Numbered from the stretch's first letter, positions 44,761 through 57,400 are shown. The stretch is 64,000 bases of DNA from Cinnamomum chago (GCA_038049695.1 CP142452.1:74842501-74906500); one strand, 5' to 3'. Program-made: numbers and translations. Notes: generated from the sequence alone by a model not told the origin.

Positions 44761-47089
44761 TTTGTAGACGAAATTTTGTTTTCGTCTCCTATACTTTTGG
44801 AAAGAATGAAAATAGACGACAAAATTTATATTTCGTCCCCTTTGGGTGTTCTTTTAAGACAAAAAAAAAAAAAATCGTCATCAGATTTCGTCGCAACAGC
44901 CTAAATTTCTTGTAGTGTTAATGTATGCCCAATGTAATATTTGTATTATCTTAAAGTTAGGATAATCCCTGTTTTTAAGGGGAATTGACATTTGTAAACA
45001 TTCTATAATGAGAGAGCATTGTATGCTTTGTAACTATAGCATGTTTACCTCCAGCTATAGTATCCAATTGATTTTTCAGGGTGAGGTGCATTGTCCCATA
45101 GTGCATGTGGTAGGGCTGAGGCTCTCGGTGTTAAATTCTTTTGAAAATGTAGTGGGCTTTTTTTTCTACTGTGCAAATGTACATTCAAAGAAGTGGATGG
45201 GTTTGCAGATAATATTCCATCCTTTAGTTGTTTGAATGTGTTTTCTGAAGTTACTTGCGAACTCTTGGGTTTTCCATCAGATCAGGTGTTTGCCAACAGT
45301 TTTTTAGAATTGGAGAAGAGATCCTTCTAAAGATGGAGGAAAGCTTCTCTGGCGAATCCCTCCAACTTTGTGTTAACATTATCTTCAATAATATGGCAGT
45401 GCGAATCCCTCCAACTTTGTGTAAACATTATCTTCAACAAGATGGCTGCTGCAATAGATAGGCTAATGAAAAACACCAATAGAAGCGTAATCAAGTTGGC
45501 TCTTACTGAAGAATGTTTTCAAGGTTATTGTAGGATGAGTTTAAAAGGATAATGTATGGTGGAGACTGAACATTTGATCTTTCTAGTGAGTCCTTGCACT
45601 ACAAGAAATTTGACACAACTAACACCCTGTGGCCTCTACCCATCTTTAGCAACGGCAATCCGTCACCCATGGCTAAAAGATGCACATCCTCATTACTGCT
45701 TGAGTCAGTAGCAACGAAAGTCCATTAAAGTTGCTCCCAAACCAACGGGTGCATGCCAGAACAAACTCTTTTCTTAAAAGATGTTAGTCATTCGCAACAC
45801 CTGTTGTAATTCGGATGAGTCCGGATTTGACGAGGAAAAACCCCACGGTGACCGTGAGTGGACACACTTAGAGGATCCCGATTCAATTCAAACGATTGCA
45901 TCATCCAATTTCTGTGCCTTGGGGTGTTAGGAAAGGTGTAAAGAAAATGTCCAGTCTAAAGTCCAAAACACCGTCTAAGAGTTGGGCCATTTGATTATTG
46001 TAGGCTTTATTTTCAAAGCTTCAAAGTTAGATAATATTTAGCCTCTGGAAGTCCGAATTGCAGGACTGCAGGTCTAGGTACCCTGTGGGCTCAACCCGAA
46101 TCTCACCTGGTTTTACAACTTTGCTTTGAGCGGTTATACAGTTGACTTTTGGTTCTATGGGCTAAAACAAGCCCTCTTTTTTAGCTTGGTAACTGAATCA
46201 GTCAGGTATGGGCCAGCGCTTTCGAAGAGCAAAGTAGATGGCCCAGCCCAACCTGACAAATTAATGCAAACAAATCTTATCTTATACTAATTAGGTTTGG
46301 CAATTCACTTGCTGGTGGATGGATCCTTATTTTAGGACATTGCCATATCCATTAGAGGGCCTCAACTAATTAATTGTTAAAGGTTTGGGTCCACATACAG
46401 GTCGCATCTACGGGATACCAGGACCCATTGGACTTCACACAAGTGGGATGAGGAAGCCCACAAAGTTAGACTAGAAGCCGACATAAGAAGGAACATGAGA
46501 TCCCACTAAGCGGGAACAAAAGCCCACTGAACTAGGAAGAAGAGCTCACACAAGTGGAACAGTGGCACACCTAGGGATCAACCCTAGAGCAACCAGGTGA
46601 CAAGTGGGTGCCAACCGACTGAGCAACCCCTATTGTCCTCAAGGAGTTAATGCCTGCACTTAATTTGGGAGACAGCCATATCTATAGATTGCCTCATTTT
46701 AATTTTTAAGGCTATAAAATGTCTAGGGCCAATGCCCAAGTCATCATGCCAATCGGATACCTAGGCCTGCTTTTAATTAAAATTTATTTCTCATGGACTT
46801 GATGATCCAATGGACTTAGACCTAGATAATTTACTTGTTTATTATTGTTATTATATATATATATATATTATATGGGAGAGAGCCTCTGTGCATATGGTAT
46901 ATACATACATCCATTGGTAAATCTATTCATCTAAGCATCAATACTCAAAAGAACTTTACAGGAGATGGCCTCTGCGGCTCAATTATGATCTCATCCTCCC
47001 TGTTTATAGCCAACTACCACCACCATTCCAACCTGGTGTGCATGCGGCAATGCCACCTATATTAACTTCATATCGATCTAGACTATCTT

Positions 47090-50000
47090 CAATGTTGGAT
47101 TTCACCAAGCAAAATTTTAAACACACTCATAATGGATGCCATTAATTAATGTTGGTTCTTTCCAAACTTGGTCTCGTTCCCACCCAACTCCCGAGGCATA
47201 TAGATTTCTTTGTAATAAATTCATGAACAAGAAAAGCAAATCCACAAGTATGTATCAATACCATCCAATCCAAAACTAAACTTGCAAAGTGTACAAATTA
47301 ATGCATTTCCCTTTTGTCTATTTTTAGCAACCGCATGCACGCCGTCGCCCATGCATAGTTAAAAGGTGCCTCTCGTTGTCACAACTGGACTTCACACCTC
47401 AAATCTAATTTTGGGGAGAGGATGGGCTGGAAAATATGTCAATCATCACATATCCTTTGAATATAAGATTTAGTGGAACCCCCCCTTTTATATATAGCAA
47501 TTCATCAAATGTTTGATATCATGAACAGCTCACATCCAACATGAAAACTCACTAGAAAAGGAAGGCTAAAATGTCAACTATTACCAAACCAATGGTTTTG
47601 ATCCTTCTCCACGCCCCCTAGGTGTACAAAATCTTTTGTATTGTATTCATGTGCAAGAATAGTTAATCTATGGGTAATGGAGAATCTGTATCTTTATCCT
47701 CTATTAATAAACCTATTAAATAGTCCAAATGCAAGTAATCCAATTGAAACCCCTTTTCATATTTAACAATGCCAACGTATCACCCATAGCCACAGGTTAA
47801 TGAATCCCCTCCTAGTCATTTCCATTTTTAGCAATATCAAACTCATCATATATAGATGTTTGCTGGATGAGAAGCACCACCACAACTTAAAAGGCACATT
47901 TCCTTTTCTTCTTCTTTTGTAATAGCAAAAATGTCTTCCACTTCATCATCCAACTCATTTGAAGATATTTCTTAAATGTATTTGATGACCGAAGCCAATA
48001 TCATTCTCCTTACTGATGGAGTTTGATTCATTTGTTGAGACCCCCGTCAGCTTTCAAAGATCCTTGGCACAAGAACCCAACACCGCCCTTGACAAAACTA
48101 ACATAGCTACATTGGCTGGAGCTATGGGTGAAGAAGCTTTAGAACTAGCCGAGGAAGAACGCCAATCCATCATTCTTGAAATGCCATCTGAAACCCCCAA
48201 TGAAACTAACATAGCTACATTGGCCGGAGCTATGGGTGAAGAAGCTTTAGAAACAGCCGAGGAAGAATGCCAATCCAACATTTTTGAAATGCCATCTGAA
48301 ACCGCCAATGAAACTAACATAGCTACATTGACTGCAGCAGAAGGTGAGGAAGCTGTAGAAGTAGTAGCAACAGAAGAACACCAATCCATCATTCCTGCAA
48401 TGCCATCTAGAGTGAACACTACTCCATCGCTCACGACGGCAGGATCTAAGAGGGGGCGTAAGAAGAAAAGTAAGGAGGAGCAAGAAGAGTTCTATTCTCG
48501 AAGGCCAAATTGGCTGCCGGAAGGCTGGAGAATGGAAGTCAAAGTCCAAAAGGATGGTGCCACTTCAAGCATAAGAGATCGGGTAAGTTGGTGTTTTTTA
48601 TTAATTCTTTTTTAATTATATGGATATGTGGAATTTAGAATAGAAGGTTGGATTTATATAAGATATTTGTTGTTGGGTTCTGCTCGTTGTTTGTTGTTTG
48701 ATGTTAAATGACAAAAATGAAAGTGACGGGTTGATAAAATTGTAGTTTCATACTATTTCATCAGTTTTACAATCTAGGCATATAATTTACCTAAGTCTGA
48801 CTGGTGATAATTCAATATTTATAGAACTATATTACTTACTGTGAAGATTTCAAAGCATCAGGTTGACTAAAATGATAGTTTGATGCATTAAAATTTGTTT
48901 TGCAATCTATATTTTACAGTATAATTATCTGTTCTTGATTGTTTATATTTACTGTCTACAGAACTTTTAAAATCTCAGTGCATTTAATCTGTTGATTTTA
49001 TTATTATTATTTTTTTCACCTTCTTTCTTCCTCTTTGGTGGTAGGTTGAGACCGAATCCTTTTATCTCTTGTGTCGACTTGTATACGATTTACATAAAAA
49101 GAGACGGTCAAGTCTTATGTTTAGGGCTAGTCCAGCCACTTATTGATATGTGTGGGCCCTCATATGGCACCTCTAACTATCCAACATATTCATGTCACAC
49201 ACCTCATTCCATTGTAGGAATTGGCTCAAATTCTACTCCCAGCCACAAATTGAATGTTCAAATTTTAGTTATGTTTTACAACATGATAATCCTAGTATAT
49301 ATCAATATCCAGTTTTGTAAGGTAAAAGTAGATCGATGTAGGCGAAGCAACAAGCCTGTTTCTTTACTAGAATTCCAAGAGTTCATGTTTGGAGAATTTA
49401 AAATTGTCCAAAAGTCGTCCCCTTGAGATGGAATTCAAAATCCTTATCTTTGTGGAGCATTTGAAATTCCAACATAAAGCAAAGAGATTGGGAATCTAGG
49501 AATTTCAAAAGGCCATTTTTAGGCTTGTACAAAGTTGAGCATGTTATGGGTTGAGTGTGGATCCTTTGCGGCTTTGAATTAGAGAGATCCTCAGTTAAAG
49601 GAGTTGGACTCCATAGTGGAGCCCACTTATTAAAACCCCAAGCTGCTCAAGATAAGGGCCCACCCAGTATAAGTGGTATTACCAAATTTTACGTCAATAG
49701 TATTTTGTGCCACGGTAAATATTGATTGTATGATAAGAAAGGGTGATTAACACAATGCTTTGAAGAATCAATTTACATTTTTACTCAATCTTCAAATGTG
49801 ATTATCAGTTTTTTATCAATCAGTCAATCTTCGAGTGGGATCAACTCCTATTGGGAAAATCTTGAAATACCCTATATAGTTTTTGAGGTGGAGGGGGGCT
49901 TATTTTGAGCGGCTCCACAAACTGGGTGTAAAAAGGCCACTATCAACCGGTCAATCTTCGAGTGGGATCAACTCCACCCAGTTTAAGCGAATAAGACCAC

Positions 50001-51450
50001 CGAATGAGAAATTCAAGTGTTACTCAAATATGCACTTAGTGATAAAGACTATTGATTTCAAGCGAAGGCTTCCTATTATGTCCATTGATCATATATAGGA
50101 TGTAAGAAGGGGGAAGTTGTTCAAGCCTTAAGCGATTGAGACCATTGATCTCGTAAATTTATTATCATAGGATATATGTGGCTCAAGTTATTAGTTCTAA
50201 CTTATTGAAGTTATTTTCTTGAGTGCATTAGTCCAAATCCAAATGGTTAGATTAGCTGTTTGAAACTATAACAATGTCTACAATAAAGACTAACTTGGTG
50301 TTCATTTTTGTCATTAAATAATGGATGAGTTTTCTGCTTTGTTGAGTTGAATCATGGAATTACACACTAATGTGGGAATCTTCTATTGGTACTAGATGTG
50401 CTATTTTGCACATTCCACAATAATTTGACTAAATAAAAAAAAATACTTGAGAAAAATCTTCAAAACCACTTATCTCATTTAAAAATGAGAATCAGGCAAG
50501 GGACCAACATGTGTCAAGCTAAGTGAAAAAAAATAAAGCAGTAAAAGTAGTATAGTTCAAGAAGACTGGATAAACCAAAATATAAACAACAATGCTTTAG
50601 ATTTATTAATTGAATATTGAAATTGAAAATTTGATTAACAAAAATCTAATTCATAAAATTACTTATGCAAAGCTAACTAACCAAAAGTTGGTGGATGTTG
50701 CAAGTTGTACGGATAAACAAAGAATACTAAAATAAGATGACAAGATTAAGAAAGGGAGAAGGAATAAACAAAGAAAGGAAGACATGTACTTGGTGGGGGC
50801 TGACAATAATCTATCCTATTACATCTAACGCAGTCTAAATTAGTCTTTGATTTATTTTAAACCACCTTAACTTTCCTAAGATATACATTTGTGTCTTTAT
50901 AAAAGGGTGACATTGCTGCTTTTGTCAAAATTATAATCCCTATAAATGTAAATAATCTAAACTTCTGTTATTCATTGTCTGAGGTGGTTTGAGAACCACG
51001 CCAGTCCTTTCGTGGTTGGAAACATAAATGTCCTATTCGTGCACTCTAAGATAAAAATAATTTCCTACAAGGCTTACGAATGTTTTTTTATTTTTTAAGA
51101 AAATTCCTATTCAAATCAATGTCTTAAGAAAATCTTCCTATCAACATCTTCCTCTATTCTCTAATACATCAACATATGGAAAATCTTTAATCACCATTAT
51201 GCAGAAAGGAGTACTCGTCGTCGTCCTCCTCGTCATCATTATCAAAGTCTTGTCCAATAGCATTGGGAATTATATAGAGAATATATAAGTGTGTGTGTAA
51301 CATTAAAACCTTTTTCTATTTATTTTAAAAAATTTATTCGAAGTTTAACCACTCCGGTAAAATTGGTATAATATTAATTCTAAACATATGCCATAAGATT
51401 GATTGTGTATATAATAGAACTGATTAGTTTTGGTATTTACTAGAAAGTTG
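47090..51450 (+). repeat. Segmental copy R3 (partner of R1)
   Basis: Matches 14355-18722 throughout the upstream region, exon 1 and intron 1. The overlap with unit Y is 47090-48705; past that, unit X has no counterpart. Unlike R1, this copy continues into exon 2. Confidence 0.88.
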
Positions 51451-52009
51451 TAATTGAAAATTGTTGGTGTGCTTTCTGTTGCTATTTTTTATTTATTGAG
51501 TTTATTTATTCGAAATTGGTTATTTTGGATAAGCCTTAATATTATCAAGTTTTCAGTATTTTTATGAACCAAGGACCGGCCATCGATTCCGATCGAGGAA
51601 AGAGGTCGAGAAGTTCATCCAGACAAGTGAGGTTCCAAGACATAAGCACAAACCTAGAATCAGAGAATCCAATGTTGTACCTACAGTGAGTTTTTGAATT
51701 GTTCTCTTTAAGATTTACTGTTGAGATTTGAGTGCTAGAGATTTTCATGATAATGTGTTTCTTCCTTTCTTTTTTTAAGTCTTCTCAGAACTCCAACCCT
51801 ACTCCAAGTAGTGACATGGTGTTGCCTCCAACCCTTGAATTCTACATCAAGAACTTGCAAAGTTACATGGGTATGTTAATTTTTTCCCCTCAATTTGTCA
51901 TTACTGCAATATGTGTTCTGGGTATTGTGGACTTGAAAGATTCAGTGCATCACTTGTTCTCGCTGTTGGTTTTCAGGTGGTGGCTGAAGTAATGAATAGT
52001 TTGAAGTAG
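48016..52009 (+). CDS. MBD gene, acidic-repeat type, the only acidic copy with all exons in order
   Basis: Exons 48016-48582 (189 codons), 51557-51685, 51789-51870 and 51977-52009; introns have GT/AG ends, the first 2974 bp long. The product is about 260 residues. Residues 28-134 are three repeats of about 36 residues (TNIATLAGAMGEEALE...MPSE), strongly acidic; GSKRGRKKK at 143-151 is a likely nuclear signal; the MBD runs from about Trp166 (NWLPEGWRMEVKV) across the phase-0 splice to YFYEPRTGHRFRSRKEVEKF. MBD proteins bind methylated CpG and recruit chromatin factors. Residue 178 is Gln (VQKDG) where most copies have Arg, the position of an mCpG-contacting Arg in MeCP2, so methyl-CpG binding may be weakened. 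An in-frame TGA lies upstream of the start, and the earlier ATG (47931) is out of frame. As in the relatives, exon 3 to 4 phases do not match well; exon 4 reads VVAEVMNSLK. Confidence 0.72.
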
Positions 52010-52219
52010 GAGCAACAACAGTATGAAACAGGAGCTAATAGGAATTAAGCAGCCAGTTCCTTCACACACTGATGGGTTTGAAACAGTAGTTAATATTGAG
52101 AGAGGTGGCGATAGGAAGAACTCATCAATCTGAGATGGACACGGAGAAAAAAGGAGTTGAAAATGTTAGGATAAGCACTCAGGCTGACCCATCTAAAGCA
52201 AGTGTAGTCCCATCATAGT

Positions 52220-53046
52220 TGTAAGATAAATTTAGATCTCTCAAATATTGACTTTCTGTATTATGTAAGATCTGCTGAATTGTAAAGCTTATCAACATAT
52301 CTCCATGTATTATATATACACTATTAATGAGAATCAATCTACTTTGTGATTGATATAACACTTTCATTGTATCAGAGCCCTAATGATCCCGTAGAATTTT
52401 ATTTTTCATTGTTGACGGTTTCGATTATTGCCGATCCGAATGGATCTGTGCATCTTTGGCCTGCCTCTGCACCCTCTCTGCTGCTGATCCAAGTGGATCT
52501 TTGGCCTGCCTCTGCACCCTTCTTCATGTTCAAGTCAGAACGTGTCACAACCAGATCTAACAAAGAGGTGTTGCCTAAATATGCCGGCGACGTGTGAGCA
52601 CTACATGCCATTCCATTAACAAGCATCGTGTTGTCTTTGTGCTATTGTGCTATGCTCTCTGACTCACCAGTTCACTGGTCTACTTGTTGGATATTGGTAA
52701 TCTCCAACCCATCATCTATGCATCGTCTGCAACACCGTCTACATGGTGATCATCATCAACCATCTGTGATCAGATCCTTGTTTTCTATCAGTACTCTTTG
52801 CTGGCCCACAGTCTATTCATCGTTGCACTGTGATACTATTTTGTCTTTCTTGCTGTCTAGTGAGATCCGCTCACATGGCTACTTCAGGTACCTCCTCCGG
52901 CACAATTTCAATTTCAAATATTGCCAGCCTCGTCTCTATATGATTGGATAGGGACAATTACCTACTATGGAAGAGTCAGTTTCTTCCTGTCCTTCAGGCT
53001 AATAAATTGCTTAAATATGTTGATGACACTGGACTCTGCCTTGCAA
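52220..53046 (+). mobile_element. Ty1/copia fragment: LTR, leader and start of gag
   Basis: A TG...CA LTR of 147 bp (52220-52366) is followed by TATCAGAGCC (Met-tRNA primer site). A gag frame starts MATSGTSSGTIS at 52875 and, after an in-frame TGA, reads LDRDNYLLWKSQFLPVLQAN and KLLKYVDDT, the copia gag N-terminal signature. Homology is cut at 53046, where segment R4 begins. The LTR starts 2 bp after the MBD-tail stop, exactly as at 8775. Confidence 0.8.
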
Positions 53047-53544
53047 AATTCCAACCTGGTGTGCATGCAGAAATGCCACCTATATTAACTTCATATCGAT
53101 CAAGACTATCTTCAACCTTAGATTTCACCAAGCAAAATTTTAAACTCACTCATAATGGATTCCATTAAAGTTGGTTCTTTCCAAACTTGGTCTGGTTCCC
53201 ACCCAACTCCCAAGGTGTATAGATTTCTTTGTAATAAATTCATGAACAAGAAAAGCAAATCCACAAGTATGTATCAATACCATCCAATCCAAAACTAAAC
53301 TTGCAAAGTGTACAAATGCATTTCTCTGTCTATTTATAGCAACCGGATGCAAGCCGTCCCCCATGCATAGTTAAAAGGTGCCTCTCCTTGTCACTACTGG
53401 ACTTCACACATCAAACCTAATTTTGGGGATAGAATAGTCTGGAAAATATGTCAATCATCACATATCCTTTGAATATAAGATTTAGTGGAACCACCCCCCC
53501 TTTATATATAGCAATTCATCAAATTTGTGATATCATGAACAGCT

Positions 53545-53932
53545 AGGGATGTAAATGGGTCCCCAATTCTCCGATTATCCGAACGTTCCGATCCATTAAA
53601 AATCGGGTTTGGGTCCTTATTTAAGCCCGGATAAGTAAATGGGTTCGGGTCCGGGTCCACCTTGGTTCAGAACCGTGGTCCCGAGACCCGACATATTACC
53701 TTAATTTTTAAAAATATCTCCTAAAAATCATATATTTTTTTTAATATCATTCTCTACCTAGACCCGGACCTGGATTTAGACCCGTCCCATATATGGTTCT
53801 AGTTCCGGTTCCGGAACCAAAAAACCGGTTTCGAAACAGTTCTGAGTCCGGATCCGGTTCCACCTTCTCCTTAATGGTTCTGGTTCTAGGTCCACCTTGG
53901 ACCCGAACCGAAACCAACCCATTTAGAACCCT
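53545..53932. mobile_element. Inverted-repeat element (388 bp) with imperfect 10-bp target duplication
   Basis: Absent from R1 and R3. Starts AGGGATGTAAATGGGTCC and ends ACCCATTTAGAACCCT, an imperfect inverted repeat. Flanks ATGAACAGCT and ATGAATGGCT match at 8 of 10 positions. The interior consists of repeated CCGGTTCC/GGACCCG motifs. A hAT or Mutator affiliation is possible; the long flank duplication leans to Mutator. Confidence 0.6.
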
Positions 53933-54398
53933 ATGAATGGCTCATATCCAACATGAAAACTCATTAAAAAAGGAAGGCTAAAATGTCAACTATTACCAAA
54001 CCAATGGTGTAAAAAATCTTTTGTATTGTTTTCATGTGCAAGAATAGTTAATCTATGGGTAAAGAAGAATCTGTATCTTTATCTTTCATTGCGAAACCTT
54101 TTAAAGAGTCCAAATGCAAGTAATCCAATTGAAACCCCTTTTCGTATTTAGTAATGCCAGCATATCACCCACAGCCACAGGTTAATGAATCCCCTCCTAG
54201 TCATTTCCATTTTTAGCAATATCAAACTCATCATATATAGATGTTTGCTGGATGAGAAGCACCACCACAACTTAAAAGGCACATTTCCTTTTCTTCTTCT
54301 TTTGTAATAGCAAAAATGTCTTCCACTTCATCATCCAACTCATTTGAAGATATTTCTTATGTATTTAATGACCGAAGCCAATATCATTCTCCTTACTG

Positions 54399-54962
54399 AT
54401 GGAGTTGGATTCATTTGCTGAGACCCCCGTCAGCTTTCAAAGATCCTTGGCACTAGAACCCAACACCGCCCTTGACAAAACTAACATAGCTACATTGGCT
54501 GGAGCTATGGGTGAAGAAACTTTAGAACTAGCCGAGGAAGAACGCCAATCCATCATTCTTGAAATGCCATCTGAAACCCCCAATGAAACTAACATAGCTA
54601 CATTGGCCGGAGCTATGGGTGAAGAAGCTTTAGAAATAGCTGAGGAAGAATGCCAATCTAACATTCCTGAAATGCCATCTGAAACTCCCAATGAAATTAA
54701 CATAGCTACATTAGCTGTAGCAGGTGATGAAGCTGTAGAAGTAGAAACGGCAGAAGAAAACCAATCCATCATTCCTACAATGCCATCTAGAGTGAACACT
54801 ACTCAATTGCCGGCGACGGTAGGATCTAAGAGGGGTCGTAAGAAGAAAACTAAGGAGGAGCAGGAAGAGTTCTATTCTCGAAGGACAGATTGGCTGCTGG
54901 AAGGCTGGAGAATGGAAGTCAAAGTCCGAAAGGATGGTGTCACTTCAGGCATAAGGGATCGG
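54399..54962 (+). CDS. MBD-family exon 1 (acidic type) in R4
   Basis: Open for 188 codons to a GTAAGT donor at 54963. It starts MELDSFAETPVSFQRSLALE, has three acidic repeats (the third shorter, TNIATL replaced by INIATLAVAGDEAVEV), GSKRGRKKK, and a first MBD half with Arg kept in KVRKDG. Two changes stand out: LPEGW has become LLEGW, and GATS is GVTS. No exon 2 follows before 57.8 kb or in the remaining window, so alone it can encode only half an MBD plus intron-derived residues. It may be a pseudogene in spite of the open frame. Confidence 0.6.
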
Positions 54963-56633
54963 GTAAGTTGGGATTTTTATTTAAATCTTTTTTTATTATA
55001 TGGATATGTGGGATTTAGAATAGAAGGTTGGATTTATATAAGAAATTTGTTGTTGGTTTTTGCTCGTTGTTTGTGGTCAAATGACAAAAATGAAAGTGAC
55101 GGGTTGATAAAATTGTAGTTTCATACTATTTCATCTGTTTTACAATCTAAGCACATATAATTTACCTAAGTCTGACTGGTGATAATTCAATATTTATAGA
55201 ACTATATTACTTGTTGTGAAGATTTTAAAGCATCAGGTTGACTAAAATGATAGTTTGATGCATTTAAATTTGTTTTGCAATCTATGTTTTACAGTATAAT
55301 TATTTGAGTTTGATTGTTTTTATTTACTATTTGCAGAACTTTTAAAATCTCAATGCATTTAATCCATTGATTTTTTTTCACCTTCTTTCTTCCTCTTTGG
55401 TGGTAGGTTGAGATAGAAACCTTTTATCTCTTGGGTCGACTTGTATACGGTTTACATAAAAAGAGAGGGTCAAGTCTCACATTTCGGGCTAGTCCAGCCA
55501 CTTATTGATGTGTGTGGGCCCTCATATGGTACCTCTAACTATCCAACATATCATGTCACAGACACCTCATTCCATTGTAGGAATTGGCTAAAATTCTACC
55601 CCCATCCACAAATTGAATGTTCAAATTTTAGTTATGTTTTACAACATGATAATCCTAGTATAAATCGATATCCAGTTTTGTAAGGTAAAAGTAGATCGAT
55701 GTAGGCGAAGCAACAAGCCTGTTTCTTTACTAGAATTCCGAGAGTTCATGTTTGGAGAATTTAAAATTGTCCAAAAGTCGTCCCCTTGAGATGGAATTTC
55801 AAAATCCTCATCTTTGTGGAGCATTTGAAATTCCAACATAAAGCAAAGAGATTGGGGATTTATGAATTTCAAAAGGCCATTTTTAGGCTTGTAAAAAGTT
55901 GAGCAAGTTATGGGCCGAGTGCGGTCCTCTAAGGCTTTGAATTAGAGAGATCCTCAGTTAAAGGAGTTGGACTACATAGTGGAGCCCACTTATTAAAAAC
56001 CCCAAGCTGCTTAAGATAAGGGCCCACCCAGTTTATGTGGTATCACTAAACTTTATGTCAATAGTATTTTGTCCCACGGTAAAGATTGATTGTATGATAA
56101 GAAAGCGTGATTAACACAATGCTTTGAAGAATCAATTTTCATTTTTACTCAATCTTTAAATGTGATTATCATTTTTTATCAATTAGTCAATCTTCGTGTG
56201 GGATTAGCTCCTATTGGGAAAATCTTGAAATACCCTATATAGTTTTTGAGGTGGAGGGTGGCTTATTTTGAGCGGCTTATATTTTTAATAGGTGAGCCTA
56301 ACTGTGGAGTTCAACTCCAATAACTCATGATTTATAGGACTCAAAGCTTCAGATAAGATCAACGACCCACATCCACCATGCAAACTCACTCAAAATGGAT
56401 GTTTAGGATGTGGATATTAGCAAATCAATGATCCCCATCCTTCATCACGTCTCTATGGTGTACAAAATCTTTCGTAGTGGATTCACGCGCAATAATAGTT
56501 AATCTATAGGTAATGTAGTATCATTATCCTTATCCTCCATTACTAAATTAATAAAGAATCAAATGGATTTAACCAAATTAATATCCCTTTCCATATTTAG
56601 CAATGGAAACTTATCACTCACACATTTATACTC

Positions 56634-56935
56634 ACGTCTCTAAAGAATACAAAATCTTTTGTAGTGGATTCATTTGCAATAATAGTTAATCTTTTGGTAG
56701 CAGAAAATTTTGTGTCCTTATCCTCCATTACTAAACCTCAAAAATAGTCCATATGCAATTAACCAAATTAATACCCCTTGGTACTCATGTCTCTAAAGTA
56801 TACAAAATCTTTTGTAGTGGATTCATTTGCAACAATAGTTAATCTTTAGGTAGCAGAAAATTTTGTATCCTTATACTCCATTACTAACCTAAAAAAGAGT
56901 CTGACTGCAATAAACCAAATTAATACCCCATTTCA
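56634..56935. repeat. Direct duplication, 2 x about 150 bp
   Basis: Two adjacent copies of a segment that includes TACAAAATCTTTTGTAGTGG, TCATTTGCAA(T/C)AATAGTTAATCTTT and GGTAGCAGAAAATTTTGT. They derive from the MBD upstream module (compare 15000 and 47650). Confidence 0.75.
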
Positions 56936-57139
56936 CACACGAGCGCTCTTGCTCGCACACACAACACAGAGATATATAAATATAAATATAAATATAAATA
57001 TCATAAGATCAATATTGACTCACATCTAACATGAAAACTCACTCAAGATTGATGGCTAAGTTGTTGTCTATTATAAAATCAATGATCTTGATCTTTCTCC
57101 ATTTCTTAGGTGTAGAAGATCTTTTCTATTATATGCATA

Positions 57140-57400
57140 TGTAAGAATAGCTACTCTATGGGTGATAGAAAATATATATCCTTATCTTCTTGTACTAATA
57201 ATAGTTAATCAATGGGTGATAATAGATCTGTATCCTTATCTTTTAGTACTAAATAGAAAATATGTATCCTTATCTTCTAGTACTAAGCATAGTTAATCAA
57301 TGGGTGATAGAAGATCTATATCCTTATCCTATAGTGTAAGAATAGTAATCTATGGGTGATAAAAGATCTGTATCCTTATCTTCTAGTACTAAATCCTATA
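57140..57400. repeat. Degenerate tandem array, about 70-bp units
   Basis: Four to five partial units of TAGTTAATC(A/T)ATGGGTGATA, GATCTGTATCCTTATCTT and TAGTACTAA. It is an internal amplification of one motif of the MBD upstream module. Confidence 0.7.

Larger units (their letters stand above)
42292..44917. mobile_element. Non-autonomous CACTA element, 2626 bp
   Basis: Begins CACTACAAGAAATTTGGGG and ends CCTAAATTTCTTGTAGTG, inverted repeats of the En/Spm type. Both subterminal regions are full of short GACGAAA/TTTCGTC motifs, as expected for transposase-binding repeats. Flanks read TAAAT (left) and TTAAT (right) with a common AAT. Unit X shows the empty site (ACATAAATGTATGCCC, about 32690). 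No transposase is present. The interior holds a Cassandra array (42650-43624) and an unassigned GA-rich stretch (43625-44100), which could be captured host sequence. Confidence 0.9.
39306..48705 (+). repeat. Tandem unit Y (MBD-containing)
   Basis: Head-to-tail copy of unit X. It carries a basic-type MBD gene, the shared 3' open frame and flank, the spacer, an upstream module and the acidic-type exon 1 at 48016. Its unique insertion is a 2626-bp CACTA element at 42292-44917. It keeps empty sites for the X-specific TRIM and TG...CA element. Sequence continues past the unit end into intron 1 and exons 2-4 of the 48-52 kb gene, so Y looks like the parental end of the array. Confidence 0.9.
53047..56272 (+). 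repeat. Segmental copy R4 of the MBD upstream region, exon 1 and part of intron 1
   Basis: Related to R1 and R3 but more diverged. Begins CCAACCTGGTGTGCATGC within the copia fragment and ends at TTGAGCGGCT (56272), where R3 continues CCACAAACTGG. It therefore lacks about 1.6 kb of intron and all later exons. A 388-bp inverted-repeat element was inserted at 53545. Confidence 0.85.

Noticed and set aside
48054..48549. Minus-strand frames across MBD exon 1 (also at 15370, 38792 and 54437)
   Set aside because: They mirror the acidic repeats (Ser/Ala-rich antisense of Glu/Ala-rich text) and recur only because the exon is duplicated.
21019..52009. A functional module of demethylase plus MBD readers
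   Set aside because: The glycosylase piece lacks its catalytic domain and carries a stop and a frame slip, so a working gene pair is not supported; only the co-location was kept as a finding.
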